47,815 nt of DNA from contig JAVBRE010000128.1 in NCBI GenBank assembly GCA_031548325.1, positions 1-47,815 of the forward strand. The letters run 5' to 3'. This document shows positions 33,078-41,050 of this stretch, one piece after another. The notes beneath the pieces were generated by a model, which saw only the letters and a list, made by a program, of their open reading frames with translations, searched no databases and had not been told where the DNA came from. The translations under genes were made by a program, and so were the position numbers. The first letter of the stretch is position 1. Every line of letters begins with the position of its first letter. This DNA comes from FLUQ01 sp031548325 (GTDB taxonomy: Bacteria; Desulfobacterota; Desulfovibrionia; Desulfovibrionales; Desulfovibrionaceae).

Positions 33078-33995
33078 CTAAATTTCAGCTTTGTGGTCCC
33101 CGGAAAAATATTTCATAACCTCAATAAAGTATGACAATTCTTCAGAATGAGGCCGGGACTTGAGATAAACCGTCCGGTACTCAATCGGCTGAAGGCTGTT
33201 CTTGATTTTTAGCTTTGTCAATTTTTTAGAAAATTCCGAACTAAAATGATCAAAAATAAACTCCGGAAGGATGGCCACGCCCAGACCTCTGGCGCACATC
33301 CGTAACATGGAATGGTGCGACTTTGTCTGTAACAGCTGTGTTGTGTGAGTAATTATATCCAGAATAGGTTTGTGAATTCCCGAAAATAAAACATTGTTCA
33401 AAGCATTGACAAGTATAATCTTCCTTAGATCTTCCAAATAAACTTCACCTTCTTTTGCTAATTTTTGCCCTGAGGCGATACATCCTATAAATTTAGTTTG
33501 AATAAGTGGAACTTGCATATAAGTATCTTCTGGTAATCTGATATTTCCATAAAAAGATAGTGTACTGATGTCAACAGATCCTTCAAAAAGCATTTTTATT
33601 CCAAGATCAGAAGGAACTGTATGGCTCGAAATATGAATATCAGGATATTTTTGATTGAAACTGAAGATAATATCATCAAGAAGAACTGATTCAATGCTAG
33701 GCAGCGTGGCTATAGAAAGCATTCCCTGCTTGTTTGCCGCAGTTCTTGCGCACATAGATTTTATTTTTTCGATGGAATTCAGGATATTTTTAGCTTCTTC
33801 AAGAATATTCTCGGAATCATCGCAAATAAAAGTACCGTGGGGAAACCGCTCAAAAAGCTTTTGCCCCAGTTCACTTTCAAGATCTGCTATTGCCACGCTG
33901 ATCGACGGCTGTGAAATATGCAACTGAAGCGCGGCCTTGGAAATGGATTTTGTTTCCGCGACAGTGATTAAATAAATCAGCTGTTCCAGTTTCAT
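33078..33995 (-). CDS. LysR-type transcriptional regulator
   Basis: 305 residues: an N-terminal winged helix-turn-helix (about 1-60, with SISKAALQLHISQPSISVAIADLE and the turn to LFER) and a periplasmic-binding-protein-like effector domain (about 90-295). The gene is markedly AT-rich, more so than the enzymes around it. It lies between the minus-strand decarboxylase membrane genes and the plus-strand transporter/decarboxylase genes and is transcribed toward the former. An inverted repeat at 34025-34048, just upstream of its start, fits a LysR-type site. It is the only regulator in the island, so control of both arms in response to the substrate or a CoA-ester precursor is the natural inference. 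Confidence 0.93.
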   Translation of the reverse strand: MKLEQLIYLITVAETKSISKAALQLHISQPSISVAIADLESELGQKLFERFPHGTFICDDSENILEEAKNILNSIEKIKSMCARTAANKQGMLSIATLPSIESVLLDDIIFSFNQKYPDIHISSHTVPSDLGIKMLFEGSVDISTLSFYGNIRLPEDTYMQVPLIQTKFIGCIASGQKLAKEGEVYLEDLRKIILVNALNNVLFSGIHKPILDIITHTTQLLQTKSHHSMLRMCARGLGVAILPEFIFDHFSSEFSKKLTKLKIKNSLQPIEYRTVYLKSRPHSEELSYFIEVMKYFSGDHKAEI

Positions 33996-34024
33996 TTGTA
34001 GCCCTTTGGTATAATCCGTCCTGA

Positions 34025-34048
34025 AATCATTAACTATACATAATGATT
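34025..34048. promoter_or_regulatory. candidate LysR operator
   Basis: AATCATTA (34025-34032), eight bases, then the exact inverse TAATGATT (34041-34048). It is centred about 40 bases upstream of the LysR start codon, where autoregulatory LysR sites normally lie. Confidence 0.55.
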
Positions 34049-34723
34049 CAAAAATATTCGCACCGCAAACTCCGCCGAGAAGATCTGAAACGCTGTTATA
34101 AGTTGTCCCTATGCCCAGATATTAAATTAGTATTTGTATGAACTGCTCGCAGCGAGGTACTTGGTAATAACGAAAATTTTAAGCCGCACGATTCTTTTTT
34201 TGTAATTGAAAGTTTCAGCCGACACTAAGCATAAGTGATCATTTGTTATACCGCCATGTATATTTTAACAAGATTAAGAATAAATATCTATCTGATATTT
34301 TTAACTTTTCAAAGAGTATTTATGAATCAAAAATTCTTTAGTATCATTAGTCAAATTGATTTTAGGATAAAATCCATTGTTATATTTATAAGAAGTATTT
34401 TTTTGTTGTTCTCTTTAGCTGAGCAGCGTGCTTTTGCTGAGCAGCGTCGTATGATTCGAATCATTACATATCTGTCCAGTCTTCCTATTACGTTTCCGAG
34501 CAGGTTTATATGCGCGCCCGAATATCGAAAATGTAAAGAGCATATGTCATATTTATATTTTGTATCATCATTAAGCAATGTTTTGATTTGTCAGGATGTT
34601 TCTATGCTTGGCCGTAACGGGGAAATAAAAACTTCCTGCGGGCGGTTACGCCATGGCCCATTCGGGCCGACGGTCTCTGGTGGATGGCTGGTCTGAACAA
34701 AACTGTAAAACTCAGAGGTGCCT
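34049..34723. other. AT-rich intergenic region before the TTT transporter
   Basis: No credible gene. Frames found here have poor composition and no ribosome-binding sites. It holds a direct repeat of GCTGAGCAGCGT (34418-34429 and 34436-34447, period 18). A promoter for the tctC operon must lie here but none stands out. Confidence 0.5.
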
Positions 34724-35677
34724 ATGCGTAAAATGCTGTTTACCCTGTGCATTTTTTCAGTAACCTTTCTGATGAACATTTCTTTCGCCATAAGCGCTTA
34801 CCCAGAAAGACCAATCACCGTTGTTGTCGGCTATAATGCCGGCGGCTCGAATGACGCCATTGCGCGCACCATTGCCCCGGAACTTCAAAAAATCCTCGGA
34901 CAGCCTATTGTCATTGTCAACAAAGGCGGCGCGGGTGGAACCATCGCCATCAACGATGTATTGAAGAAGCCGGCCGACGGGTACACCATCGGTTTTACTT
35001 CGAGCTCCGGATTCTGTTATGAGCCCTTGGTCCGGAAGGTGCCCTTTACGGCCAGCGACCCGAAATATCTCGCGACAATAGCGTTCCAGCAGATGAACAT
35101 ATACGCGCTGGAAGATGCTCCCTATAATAGCCTGACTGAAATGATCGAGTATGCAAAGAAAAACAATGCGGCCATTACCATCGGTTATCCCAGCGGCCTG
35201 GAAGGATATTGGATGCGTTATATCGCCGCCAAGGCGAACGTCAAATTCCGCATGGTGCCTACCAAATCAGGCGCGGAAACCATTGCTTCCGTTCTTGGCA
35301 AGCATGTTGACGCCGGCAGTGGGGGAGGGCCAGAACATACATATGTCTTGGCGGGAAAAATTAAACGCATATTCAATACTTTTTCTGGAAAAATGGTTGG
35401 CGACCCCAAGCCGCAATCTCCTGAAGAAGCTGGTTTTCCTGAAGTGGGCAATGCCAGCGGTTTTCACTATTTTGCCCCCGCAGATCTTCCTGGCGATATC
35501 GTTAAAACTTTGGGGCAAGCGCTTATCCAGGCCGCAAAAGCTCCTTCTGTGTTGAAATTTTTCGCGGAAGGCAATTTCAATCCTGCTCAAATGACGAGTG
35601 AAGAGACGCTTGCGCTTATTTTAGATCAACAAAAACGGGTCGAATTTGTTATCAAGTCCGTTGAAAGTATGAAGTAG
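34724..35677 (+). CDS. tripartite tricarboxylate transporter substrate-binding protein (Bug/TctC family)
   Basis: Periplasmic receptor of a TTT system. 317 residues with a signal peptide (about 1-25, LFTLCIFSVTFLMNISFA). The mature start YPERPITVVVGYNAGGSNDAIAR is the Bug family signature, and IVIVNKGGAGGTIA (about 62-75) lines the ligand pocket in known structures. Bug proteins bind carboxylates such as citrate, glutamate, nicotinate or tartrate; the ligand here is unknown. The ATG at 34724 has AGAGG upstream. tctB-like and tctA-like genes follow, making a complete transporter. Confidence 0.93.
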   Translation: MRKMLFTLCIFSVTFLMNISFAISAYPERPITVVVGYNAGGSNDAIARTIAPELQKILGQPIVIVNKGGAGGTIAINDVLKKPADGYTIGFTSSSGFCYEPLVRKVPFTASDPKYLATIAFQQMNIYALEDAPYNSLTEMIEYAKKNNAAITIGYPSGLEGYWMRYIAAKANVKFRMVPTKSGAETIASVLGKHVDAGSGGGPEHTYVLAGKIKRIFNTFSGKMVGDPKPQSPEEAGFPEVGNASGFHYFAPADLPGDIVKTLGQALIQAAKAPSVLKFFAEGNFNPAQMTSEETLALILDQQKRVEFVIKSVESMK

Positions 35678-35775
35678 CGTACTTTTATTCATTTGGGCCG
35701 GCGCACGGGGACGTGTGGTATGTGCTCCCAACAGGGTTTCGGAATCGATGTGGAGCGAAAACGCAAGGAGAGATA

Positions 35776-36225
35776 ATGAAATCACAAGAATTTTGCGTCA
35801 ATATCATTCTCTTTTCGTTCAGCCTGCTCATGATATTTTGGATAATACCGCCACACACCGGAAATCCAATGGACGTTGGCCTGAGCGGAGACACATACCC
35901 AACCTTTCTTTGCGCTGTGATCCTGCTTATATCCGGCTTGCAAATCGGCAAGGGGCTAAGGCAGGGAATCAGCACAAAGGGCGAGAAACCGTTCACCCTT
36001 GAAGTTGTTCTTCATATAGTCAAATATTTTGGTTTGATGTTTCTTATTTTTCCCGCCTGGCAATATCTTGGCTTCATCCTGGGAAGCGCCGTTGTTTTGG
36101 CCATGCTGTTGTGGGTCTCGGGAGAAAGAAAGCTTATTGCAATTTGCGTTACAACCATATGCGTTCCTGTCGTCGTGTATTGCCTCATAACCTATGGCCT
36201 CAATGTGCCTGTTCCCTATTTATAG
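35776..36225 (+). CDS. TTT transporter small membrane subunit (TctB family)
   Basis: 149 residues with four hydrophobic helices (about 8-28, 45-65, 78-105, 118-145), the size and layout of TctB-like subunits. Sequence is poorly conserved in this family; the assignment rests on topology and on its place between the tctC-like and tctA-like genes. AAGGAG precedes the ATG. It ends 13 bases before tctA. The 98 bases between it and the binding protein hold nothing notable. Confidence 0.88.
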   Translation: MKSQEFCVNIILFSFSLLMIFWIIPPHTGNPMDVGLSGDTYPTFLCAVILLISGLQIGKGLRQGISTKGEKPFTLEVVLHIVKYFGLMFLIFPAWQYLGFILGSAVVLAMLLWVSGERKLIAICVTTICVPVVVYCLITYGLNVPVPYL

Positions 36226-36238
36226 GTAGAGGTGGCCA

Positions 36239-37756
36239 ATGGATGTTTTTTTCAACGCAGCAGTTGACGCCCTGAATGCTACAACCTTGCTGTATATTGC
36301 CATAGGGGTCGTTATCGGCGTTACCGTCGGCGCCATTCCGGGCCTGAGCGGCGCCATAGCGGTGGCCCTTTGCGTTCCTCTGACCTTTTATATGTCGGCT
36401 GTCGCTGCCATCGGTTTTTTGATCGGCATTAATAAGGGGGGCACGTTTGGCGGGTCCATCGCCTCTATCCTCATTAATACCCCCGGAGCGCCGGAATCGG
36501 CCGCCACGGCTTTTGACGGATACCCTCTTGCCCAAAAAGGGCAGGGGGTCCGCGCTGTAAAGGTATCGCTGTATTCCAGTTTTTTTGGCGACACATTTTC
36601 GGCCTTGTGTCTGATCAGCTTTTCCATCCCGCTCGCATCTGTTGCTATTAAGCTGGCCCCTATCGACCTTTGCGCTATAATCGTTTTTTCGCTTGTCCTT
36701 GTTTCGAGCCTGGAAAGCGACAATATCGGCAAAGGACTCATTTCCTGCTGTCTGGGAATGCTCGTTGCGTGTATCGGCCAAGACACGTTTGGAGAAGAAC
36801 GGTTTGTCTTTTTCAATATCTTGGATCTTTCGGTCGGAGTGTCCTTAATGGGCCTGTCTATCGGCACCCTTGCCCTGTCCGAAGTTATATTTCAGGTTCA
36901 AAAGCATCTACTGTTCACAGCAAGCGCCGCCCAGGCATCTTTGGCCGTCAGTCCTGACAAAAAACGCCTGCACTGGGCGGAGTTCAAAAGCCTGATACCC
37001 ACGTGCCTCAGAAGCTCATGCATCGGCGCCGTCATCGGTGCTCTTCCGGGGCTGGGCGCAACCATGGCCGCGTTCATGGGGTACGGCATGGCGAAAAAAT
37101 TTTCAAAAACCCCCGAGGAATTCGGCACAGGATGCCTGGAAGGCATTGCGGGGCCTGAAGCGGCCAACAACGCCGTCATCGGCTCGAATTTGATTCCTGT
37201 TTTGACATTGGGCATACCCGGCAACCTTACCTCGGCCATTGTCATGGGTGCATTGATAATGCACGGAATTCAGCCGGGCCCCTTACTTTTTGAAAAAAAC
37301 CCAGATCTTATTTACGGCATTTACGTCATGGTTTTCATCGCCGGGTTCATGAATCTGATCATTTCGCGTATAGGCATGGGACTTTTTTTCAGGGCTCTTG
37401 CCCTACGCCGTTCAGTCTTGATGCCCGTGGTGATGTTTCTCTGTTTGTCGGGAGCGTATCTCGGCGATATGTCGACATTTGCCGTGGGCATCATGCTTCT
37501 CATGGGATTGCTCGGGTTTTTTATGAGAAAATTCGGCTATTCGTTTGTCACCTTCTTAATAGGTTTTGTGCTCGCGCCGGGATTTGAAAGTTCTCTGCAG
37601 CAATCTCTGATCATCTATGATGATCAGTTCTGGTTGTTCTTTACCCGCCCGGTTCCTGTACTCGCGCTTCTCGGATGCTTCTATATAATCTGGCGTTCAT
37701 TACGGAAAAATCCGCAATCCATTTCGCAGAGCCATGAAATGCTCGATTTGAGCTGA
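36239..37756 (+). CDS. TTT transporter large membrane subunit (TctA family)
   Basis: 505-residue channel subunit with about eleven to twelve hydrophobic segments. Family marks: the N-terminal GAIPGLSGAIAVALCVPLTF region (about 32-51), GTFGGSIASILINTPGAPESAATAFDGYP (about 68-97), one of the most conserved stretches of TctA proteins, and the internal repeat-like GALPGLGATMAAFMGYGMAKK (about 263-283). Uptake is expected to be driven by an ion gradient. The ATG at 36239 follows a purine-rich GTAGAGGTGG. A repeat and a hairpin separate it from the carboxyltransferase gene, so the two may be separate transcripts. Confidence 0.93.
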   Translation: MDVFFNAAVDALNATTLLYIAIGVVIGVTVGAIPGLSGAIAVALCVPLTFYMSAVAAIGFLIGINKGGTFGGSIASILINTPGAPESAATAFDGYPLAQKGQGVRAVKVSLYSSFFGDTFSALCLISFSIPLASVAIKLAPIDLCAIIVFSLVLVSSLESDNIGKGLISCCLGMLVACIGQDTFGEERFVFFNILDLSVGVSLMGLSIGTLALSEVIFQVQKHLLFTASAAQASLAVSPDKKRLHWAEFKSLIPTCLRSSCIGAVIGALPGLGATMAAFMGYGMAKKFSKTPEEFGTGCLEGIAGPEAANNAVIGSNLIPVLTLGIPGNLTSAIVMGALIMHGIQPGPLLFEKNPDLIYGIYVMVFIAGFMNLIISRIGMGLFFRALALRRSVLMPVVMFLCLSGAYLGDMSTFAVGIMLLMGLLGFFMRKFGYSFVTFLIGFVLAPGFESSLQQSLIIYDDQFWLFFTRPVPVLALLGCFYIIWRSLRKNPQSISQSHEMLDLS

Positions 37757-37787
37757 CCCTGTGGAGCGCATCGCTCAGAGCACTTAT

Positions 37788-38027
37788 AGCATTTTAACTT
37801 TAAAAAGTTGCAGCAAAAATTCTGATAACTGCAGAAGGCCATCTTAATAATATAGGTAAATTACAGGATTTTAACTACACGCGTAGCGGACGTCCTCTAC
37901 GCGTCCGTCAGAGCAAATTCACTTTTTCAAAGCTAATTTGCTCTGACGCTTGAAATAGTCGCCTACGCCTATTTGGCGACAAGGATTTGCGGACAAATCC
38001 TTGCGAGCATTTCAAGTGTGAAATGCT
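37788..38027. repeat. MITE-like intergenic repeat, full-length copy (240 bp)
   Basis: It starts AGCATTT and ends AAATGCT. The left half matches 32651-32811 and 46569-46702; the right half matches 9313-9423 and 20616-20790. Internally it carries the palindromes GAGCAAATT/AATTTGCTC, GGATTTG/CAAATCC and ACGCGTAGCGGACG/CGTCCTCTACGCGT. No reading frame, so if mobile it depends on another element's transposase. Confidence 0.75.
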
Positions 38028-38101
38028 CTAACAGCAAGCGAAACCATTTCAGCGGGCTGCGCTCAATCAGACGGGCAGGCACAAAAAATCATGGATCAAG
38101 C

Positions 38102-38139
38102 GGCCAGCTTTTCTCGAAACGCAACCGGAAAAGCTGGCC
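38102..38139 (+). terminator. hairpin between transporter and decarboxylase genes
   Basis: A perfect 12-bp stem GGCCAGCTTTTC/GAAAAGCTGGCC (38102-38113 with 38128-38139), followed by GAATCTTTTCC, a weak U-run. It is a possible terminator for the tct genes. The rest of the gap, 38140-38333, holds only the ribosome-binding site of the next gene. Confidence 0.55.
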
Positions 38140-38333
38140 GAATCTTTTCCGGGCAGCTTCCAACGCTTCAACCCCGCCAAGAGGCCCAGAAATTCGATCT
38201 TCGCAATATTCCCCGCCCCTTATGGGCATTAGAGTCTCCTATGACGGCATATCGAAGCATTATTTGTACCTTGCCTATTTTTCCGGGCAATAATGCAAAC
38301 AATGGTCGCACGTTCAAATCGAAGGAGAGCAAT

Positions 38334-39863
38334 ATGAAATTTGAGCAAGAAATAAAGGAATTTGAAGAACGAAAAGCAATGGCGCTTGCCATGGGCGGAC
38401 CGAAAAAACTGGCAAAGTTCAAAGCAAAGGGCAGTCTGAACGCCCGAGAGCGTCTTGAATACCTTCTGGACAAAGGCACATTTCGCGAATCTGGCCTTTT
38501 TGTGAAAGGAGAAGTGCCGGAGCAGCGCGAAGATTCTCCCTGCGACGGCAGAATAACGGGGTTCGGAAAGGTCAACGATCGGATGGTGGGAGCGATTTCC
38601 AACGATTTTACAGTATATGGCGCTACATCCACCAGTTATAACAGCCAGAAACAGAGTTATCTCAAAGGTGTCTGCGACCGGAACGGGTACCCCATGATAA
38701 TACTTGGCGAAGCTGGCGGCGGGCGCATCCCCGACAACATGGGTGCAGCGAACCTGCACTACCAGGCCTTGGGCAAAAAATACGTCCGTTACCGCACCAC
38801 CCCTTGGGTCAACGCGATCACCGGACCGTCTTTTGGCGCTTGTTGCTGGAATGCCTGTCTGAGTGATTTTGTGGTCATGAAAAAAGGGGCCTGCCTTGCG
38901 GTTGCAAGTCCCAGGCTCTGTTCTACCGCAACCAACAGCGAAGTTTCGGCGGAGGATCTTGGCGGCTGGAAACTGCATTCTCAGGTTACCGGTATCGCTG
39001 ATGTTGTCGTCGAGACTGATTATGAGGCCATTGACACCATTAAGCGATTTCTCAGCTACATGCCTTCGCACAACCTGACAACGTCTCCGGTGGCGGAGGT
39101 ACCAGAGGGGTCGGACGACGCCGTAAAAAATATCCTCGAAATTTTGCCCGAGAAACGATCGCAGGTTTACGACGTCAAAAAAATCATTCAGGCAATTGTG
39201 GACAAGGGCAGCATGTTCGAAATTAAGGCTCGCTTTGGACGGGCAATGACCACCTGTTTCGCGCGGATCAATGGCCGCGTTGTCGGGATCATCGCCAACA
39301 ATCCATATTATCTGGCAGGCGCCATGGATTATAGCGCCAGCGACAAAACCATCAACATGATGGTGCTATGCGATTCATATAACATTCCAATTCTTTGGCT
39401 TGTGGATCAACCCGGATTCATCATCGGCGTGGAAGGGGAACGACACAGGATGCCGGGAAAAATTATGAACTGGATGAATGCGCTGGCTCAGGTCACTGTG
39501 CCGAGTTTTGCCATTCAAATACGCAAAAATTACGGGCAGGCGGTGCTTAATATGGGCACGACAACGAGCGTGCAGTGCATGGGGGCATGGTGGAGCGCCG
39601 AAACCAGTTTCATGGACCCGCATTCAGCCTTGAATGTCGTGAAAGGCATTACCTATGAAGACGACCCTGAACGGTATACCGAGGCGCTCGGCAGCTACAC
39701 TTCGGAAAACAATGTGTACGAACTCGGCCGTGTATTTGGATGCCACCAGATAATCGACCCGCGTGAAAGCCGGGACTATATGAAAGATATGCTTGAAATT
39801 CACGCATCGCCGAAAAATTCCATAGGCAAACATCAGCTGCGAAATTGGCCCACCACGGTTTAA
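38334..39863 (+). CDS. acyl-CoA carboxyltransferase / decarboxylase alpha subunit (MmdA-like), divergent
   Basis: 509 residues, the same length as methylmalonyl-CoA decarboxylase alpha (MmdA) and acyl-CoA carboxylase beta subunits. It transfers the carboxyl group between acyl-CoA and biotin. The AEDLGG block (207-211) and the IIANNP and SASDK segments (about 319-338) are conserved. The oxyanion/CoA loops are unusual: GEAGGGRIP (125-133) instead of xSGGARI, GPSFGACC (164-171) instead of GPCAGGA, QPGFIIGVEGERHRMPG in place of VPGFLPG-x-E-x-GGIIRHG, and RKNYGQAV (398-405) instead of RKAYGGA. No biotin carboxylase is nearby, while beta, anchor and biotin subunits are, so a decarboxylase is the best reading. 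The ATG at 38334 follows GAAGGAG. Confidence 0.85.
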   Translation: MKFEQEIKEFEERKAMALAMGGPKKLAKFKAKGSLNARERLEYLLDKGTFRESGLFVKGEVPEQREDSPCDGRITGFGKVNDRMVGAISNDFTVYGATSTSYNSQKQSYLKGVCDRNGYPMIILGEAGGGRIPDNMGAANLHYQALGKKYVRYRTTPWVNAITGPSFGACCWNACLSDFVVMKKGACLAVASPRLCSTATNSEVSAEDLGGWKLHSQVTGIADVVVETDYEAIDTIKRFLSYMPSHNLTTSPVAEVPEGSDDAVKNILEILPEKRSQVYDVKKIIQAIVDKGSMFEIKARFGRAMTTCFARINGRVVGIIANNPYYLAGAMDYSASDKTINMMVLCDSYNIPILWLVDQPGFIIGVEGERHRMPGKIMNWMNALAQVTVPSFAIQIRKNYGQAVLNMGTTTSVQCMGAWWSAETSFMDPHSALNVVKGITYEDDPERYTEALGSYTSENNVYELGRVFGCHQIIDPRESRDYMKDMLEIHASPKNSIGKHQLRNWPTTV

Positions 39864-39898
39864 AATAGCTGCCAGCAGGAAAACAAAAGGAGTCGACA

Positions 39899-40108
39899 AT
39901 GGCGATTTTAGAATGCCCCATGTCGGGGTCTGTCTGGAAAATCAATGTAAAAATTGGTGAGGCCGTCCAGGACGGAGACGAGATGATTATTCTGGACTCC
40001 ATGAAAATGGAAGTCCCTGTGATCGCGGAAGACAATGGTACGGTCGTTGAAATCCTTGTTTCCGAAGGCGATCCCGTGAACCCGGGGGATACGCTTGTCA
40101 AATTTTAG
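39899..40108 (+). CDS. biotin carrier protein of the decarboxylase
   Basis: 69 residues, a bare biotinyl domain without the Ala/Pro linker found in longer carriers. The biotinylation site is Lys36 in DSMKMEV (canonical EAMKM), with the hallmark glycines of the hammerhead fold (SGSVWKI, NGTVVEI, VNPGDTL). It shuttles the carboxyl group from the alpha subunit to the membrane beta subunit. The start has AAAAGGAG upstream. It lies 35 bases after the carboxyltransferase gene and 47 before a biotin ligase gene. Confidence 0.95.
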   Translation: MAILECPMSGSVWKINVKIGEAVQDGDEMIILDSMKMEVPVIAEDNGTVVEILVSEGDPVNPGDTLVKF

Positions 40109-40155
40109 ATACAAACGTTGAGGCGACGGTTGGTCAACGGCCCTGGAATGACGCC

Positions 40156-40947
40156 ATGCATGCCCCGCTGATACATTTGCAGCATACGGACTCAACCAAT
40201 AATGAATTGCGGCGCAGGCTGGAGCATGCGCAGGCGCCTGATGGCACGGCGGTGCTGGCGGACTTTCAGACAAAGGGACGCGGGCGCAGGGGCCGGGCAT
40301 GGCAAAGCGCTCCGGCGGACAACATCCTGTGCTTGATTTGGAAATCTTTGGATATTTCACTGCCGGAGATTCAAGGGATATCTCTGCTGCCTGCGTTGGC
40401 TGTTCTGGATGTGCTTGACGCTTTGGGAGTTCATGCGTCCTGCAAGTGGCCGAATGACGTCAGGATACAGGGAAGAAAGGTATGCGGCATATTGACGGAA
40501 TGCCTCAGGGGACCGGCTGACGCCATAGCCGGGGTCATCATTGGCATTGGAATCAATGTGGCAAGCGCTCTAGAGCTTGTTCCGGACAAAATATGCCCTC
40601 CGCCGATCTCTTTGTTTGAGGCTTCCGGCTTCCGCTTCGATCGCATAAGACTTTGCCGCGGTCTGCAGCAAGCTTTGGAGAGCCGCGTCAATCTCTGGCG
40701 GCGGGGACTCCGCCCCGAACTTTTTGCCGAATGGGTATCGCGCTGCGACCATGTGGGCAGTTTGGCGAGCATCACTGTTAATGGTTGCAAAACTGTCGGG
40801 AGAATGTGCGGCTTGGACGCGTCGGGGCAATTGCTGTTTCAAGTGGGGGACCATGTATGCCAGGTGTGGGCGGATGATCTTGAGCCCTATGGAAACATGC
40901 AAACTTTTGGCCGCGCCGGCCAAGATCAGAACATGACCGTGAGATAA
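40156..40947 (+). CDS. birA: biotin--[acetyl-CoA-carboxylase] ligase, dedicated copy
   Basis: Attaches biotin to the carrier lysine using ATP. 263 residues of class I type, with no N-terminal helix-turn-helix, so not a repressor of biotin genes. Visible motifs: DSTN (12-15), the biotinyl-AMP loop GRGRRGRAW (41-49), KWPND (97-101), GILTE and GIGINV, and an SH3-like C-terminal domain (about 205-255). Its location straight after the carrier gene implies a ligase dedicated to this decarboxylase, perhaps needed if the housekeeping ligase recognises DSMKM poorly. Only a weak ribosome-binding site is visible, suggesting coupling. Confidence 0.9.
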   Translation: MHAPLIHLQHTDSTNNELRRRLEHAQAPDGTAVLADFQTKGRGRRGRAWQSAPADNILCLIWKSLDISLPEIQGISLLPALAVLDVLDALGVHASCKWPNDVRIQGRKVCGILTECLRGPADAIAGVIIGIGINVASALELVPDKICPPPISLFEASGFRFDRIRLCRGLQQALESRVNLWRRGLRPELFAEWVSRCDHVGSLASITVNGCKTVGRMCGLDASGQLLFQVGDHVCQVWADDLEPYGNMQTFGRAGQDQNMTVR

Positions 40948-41050
40948 ATCCTTTGCAACGCCGGTGCGACAATCCAGGCCGCGCTGCTTCAAAATCTCGT
41001 TTTCGAGCTTCACAAGAAGCGGCGCTGTTTTATCCCGGCAAGGAGACATC

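Noticed and set aside
34235..34696. A 153-codon frame in the AT-rich gap before the transporter
   Set aside because: Composition is that of random AT-rich DNA (many Ile, Phe, Arg, Ser), no Shine-Dalgarno sequence, and it contains a short direct repeat; no family resemblance.
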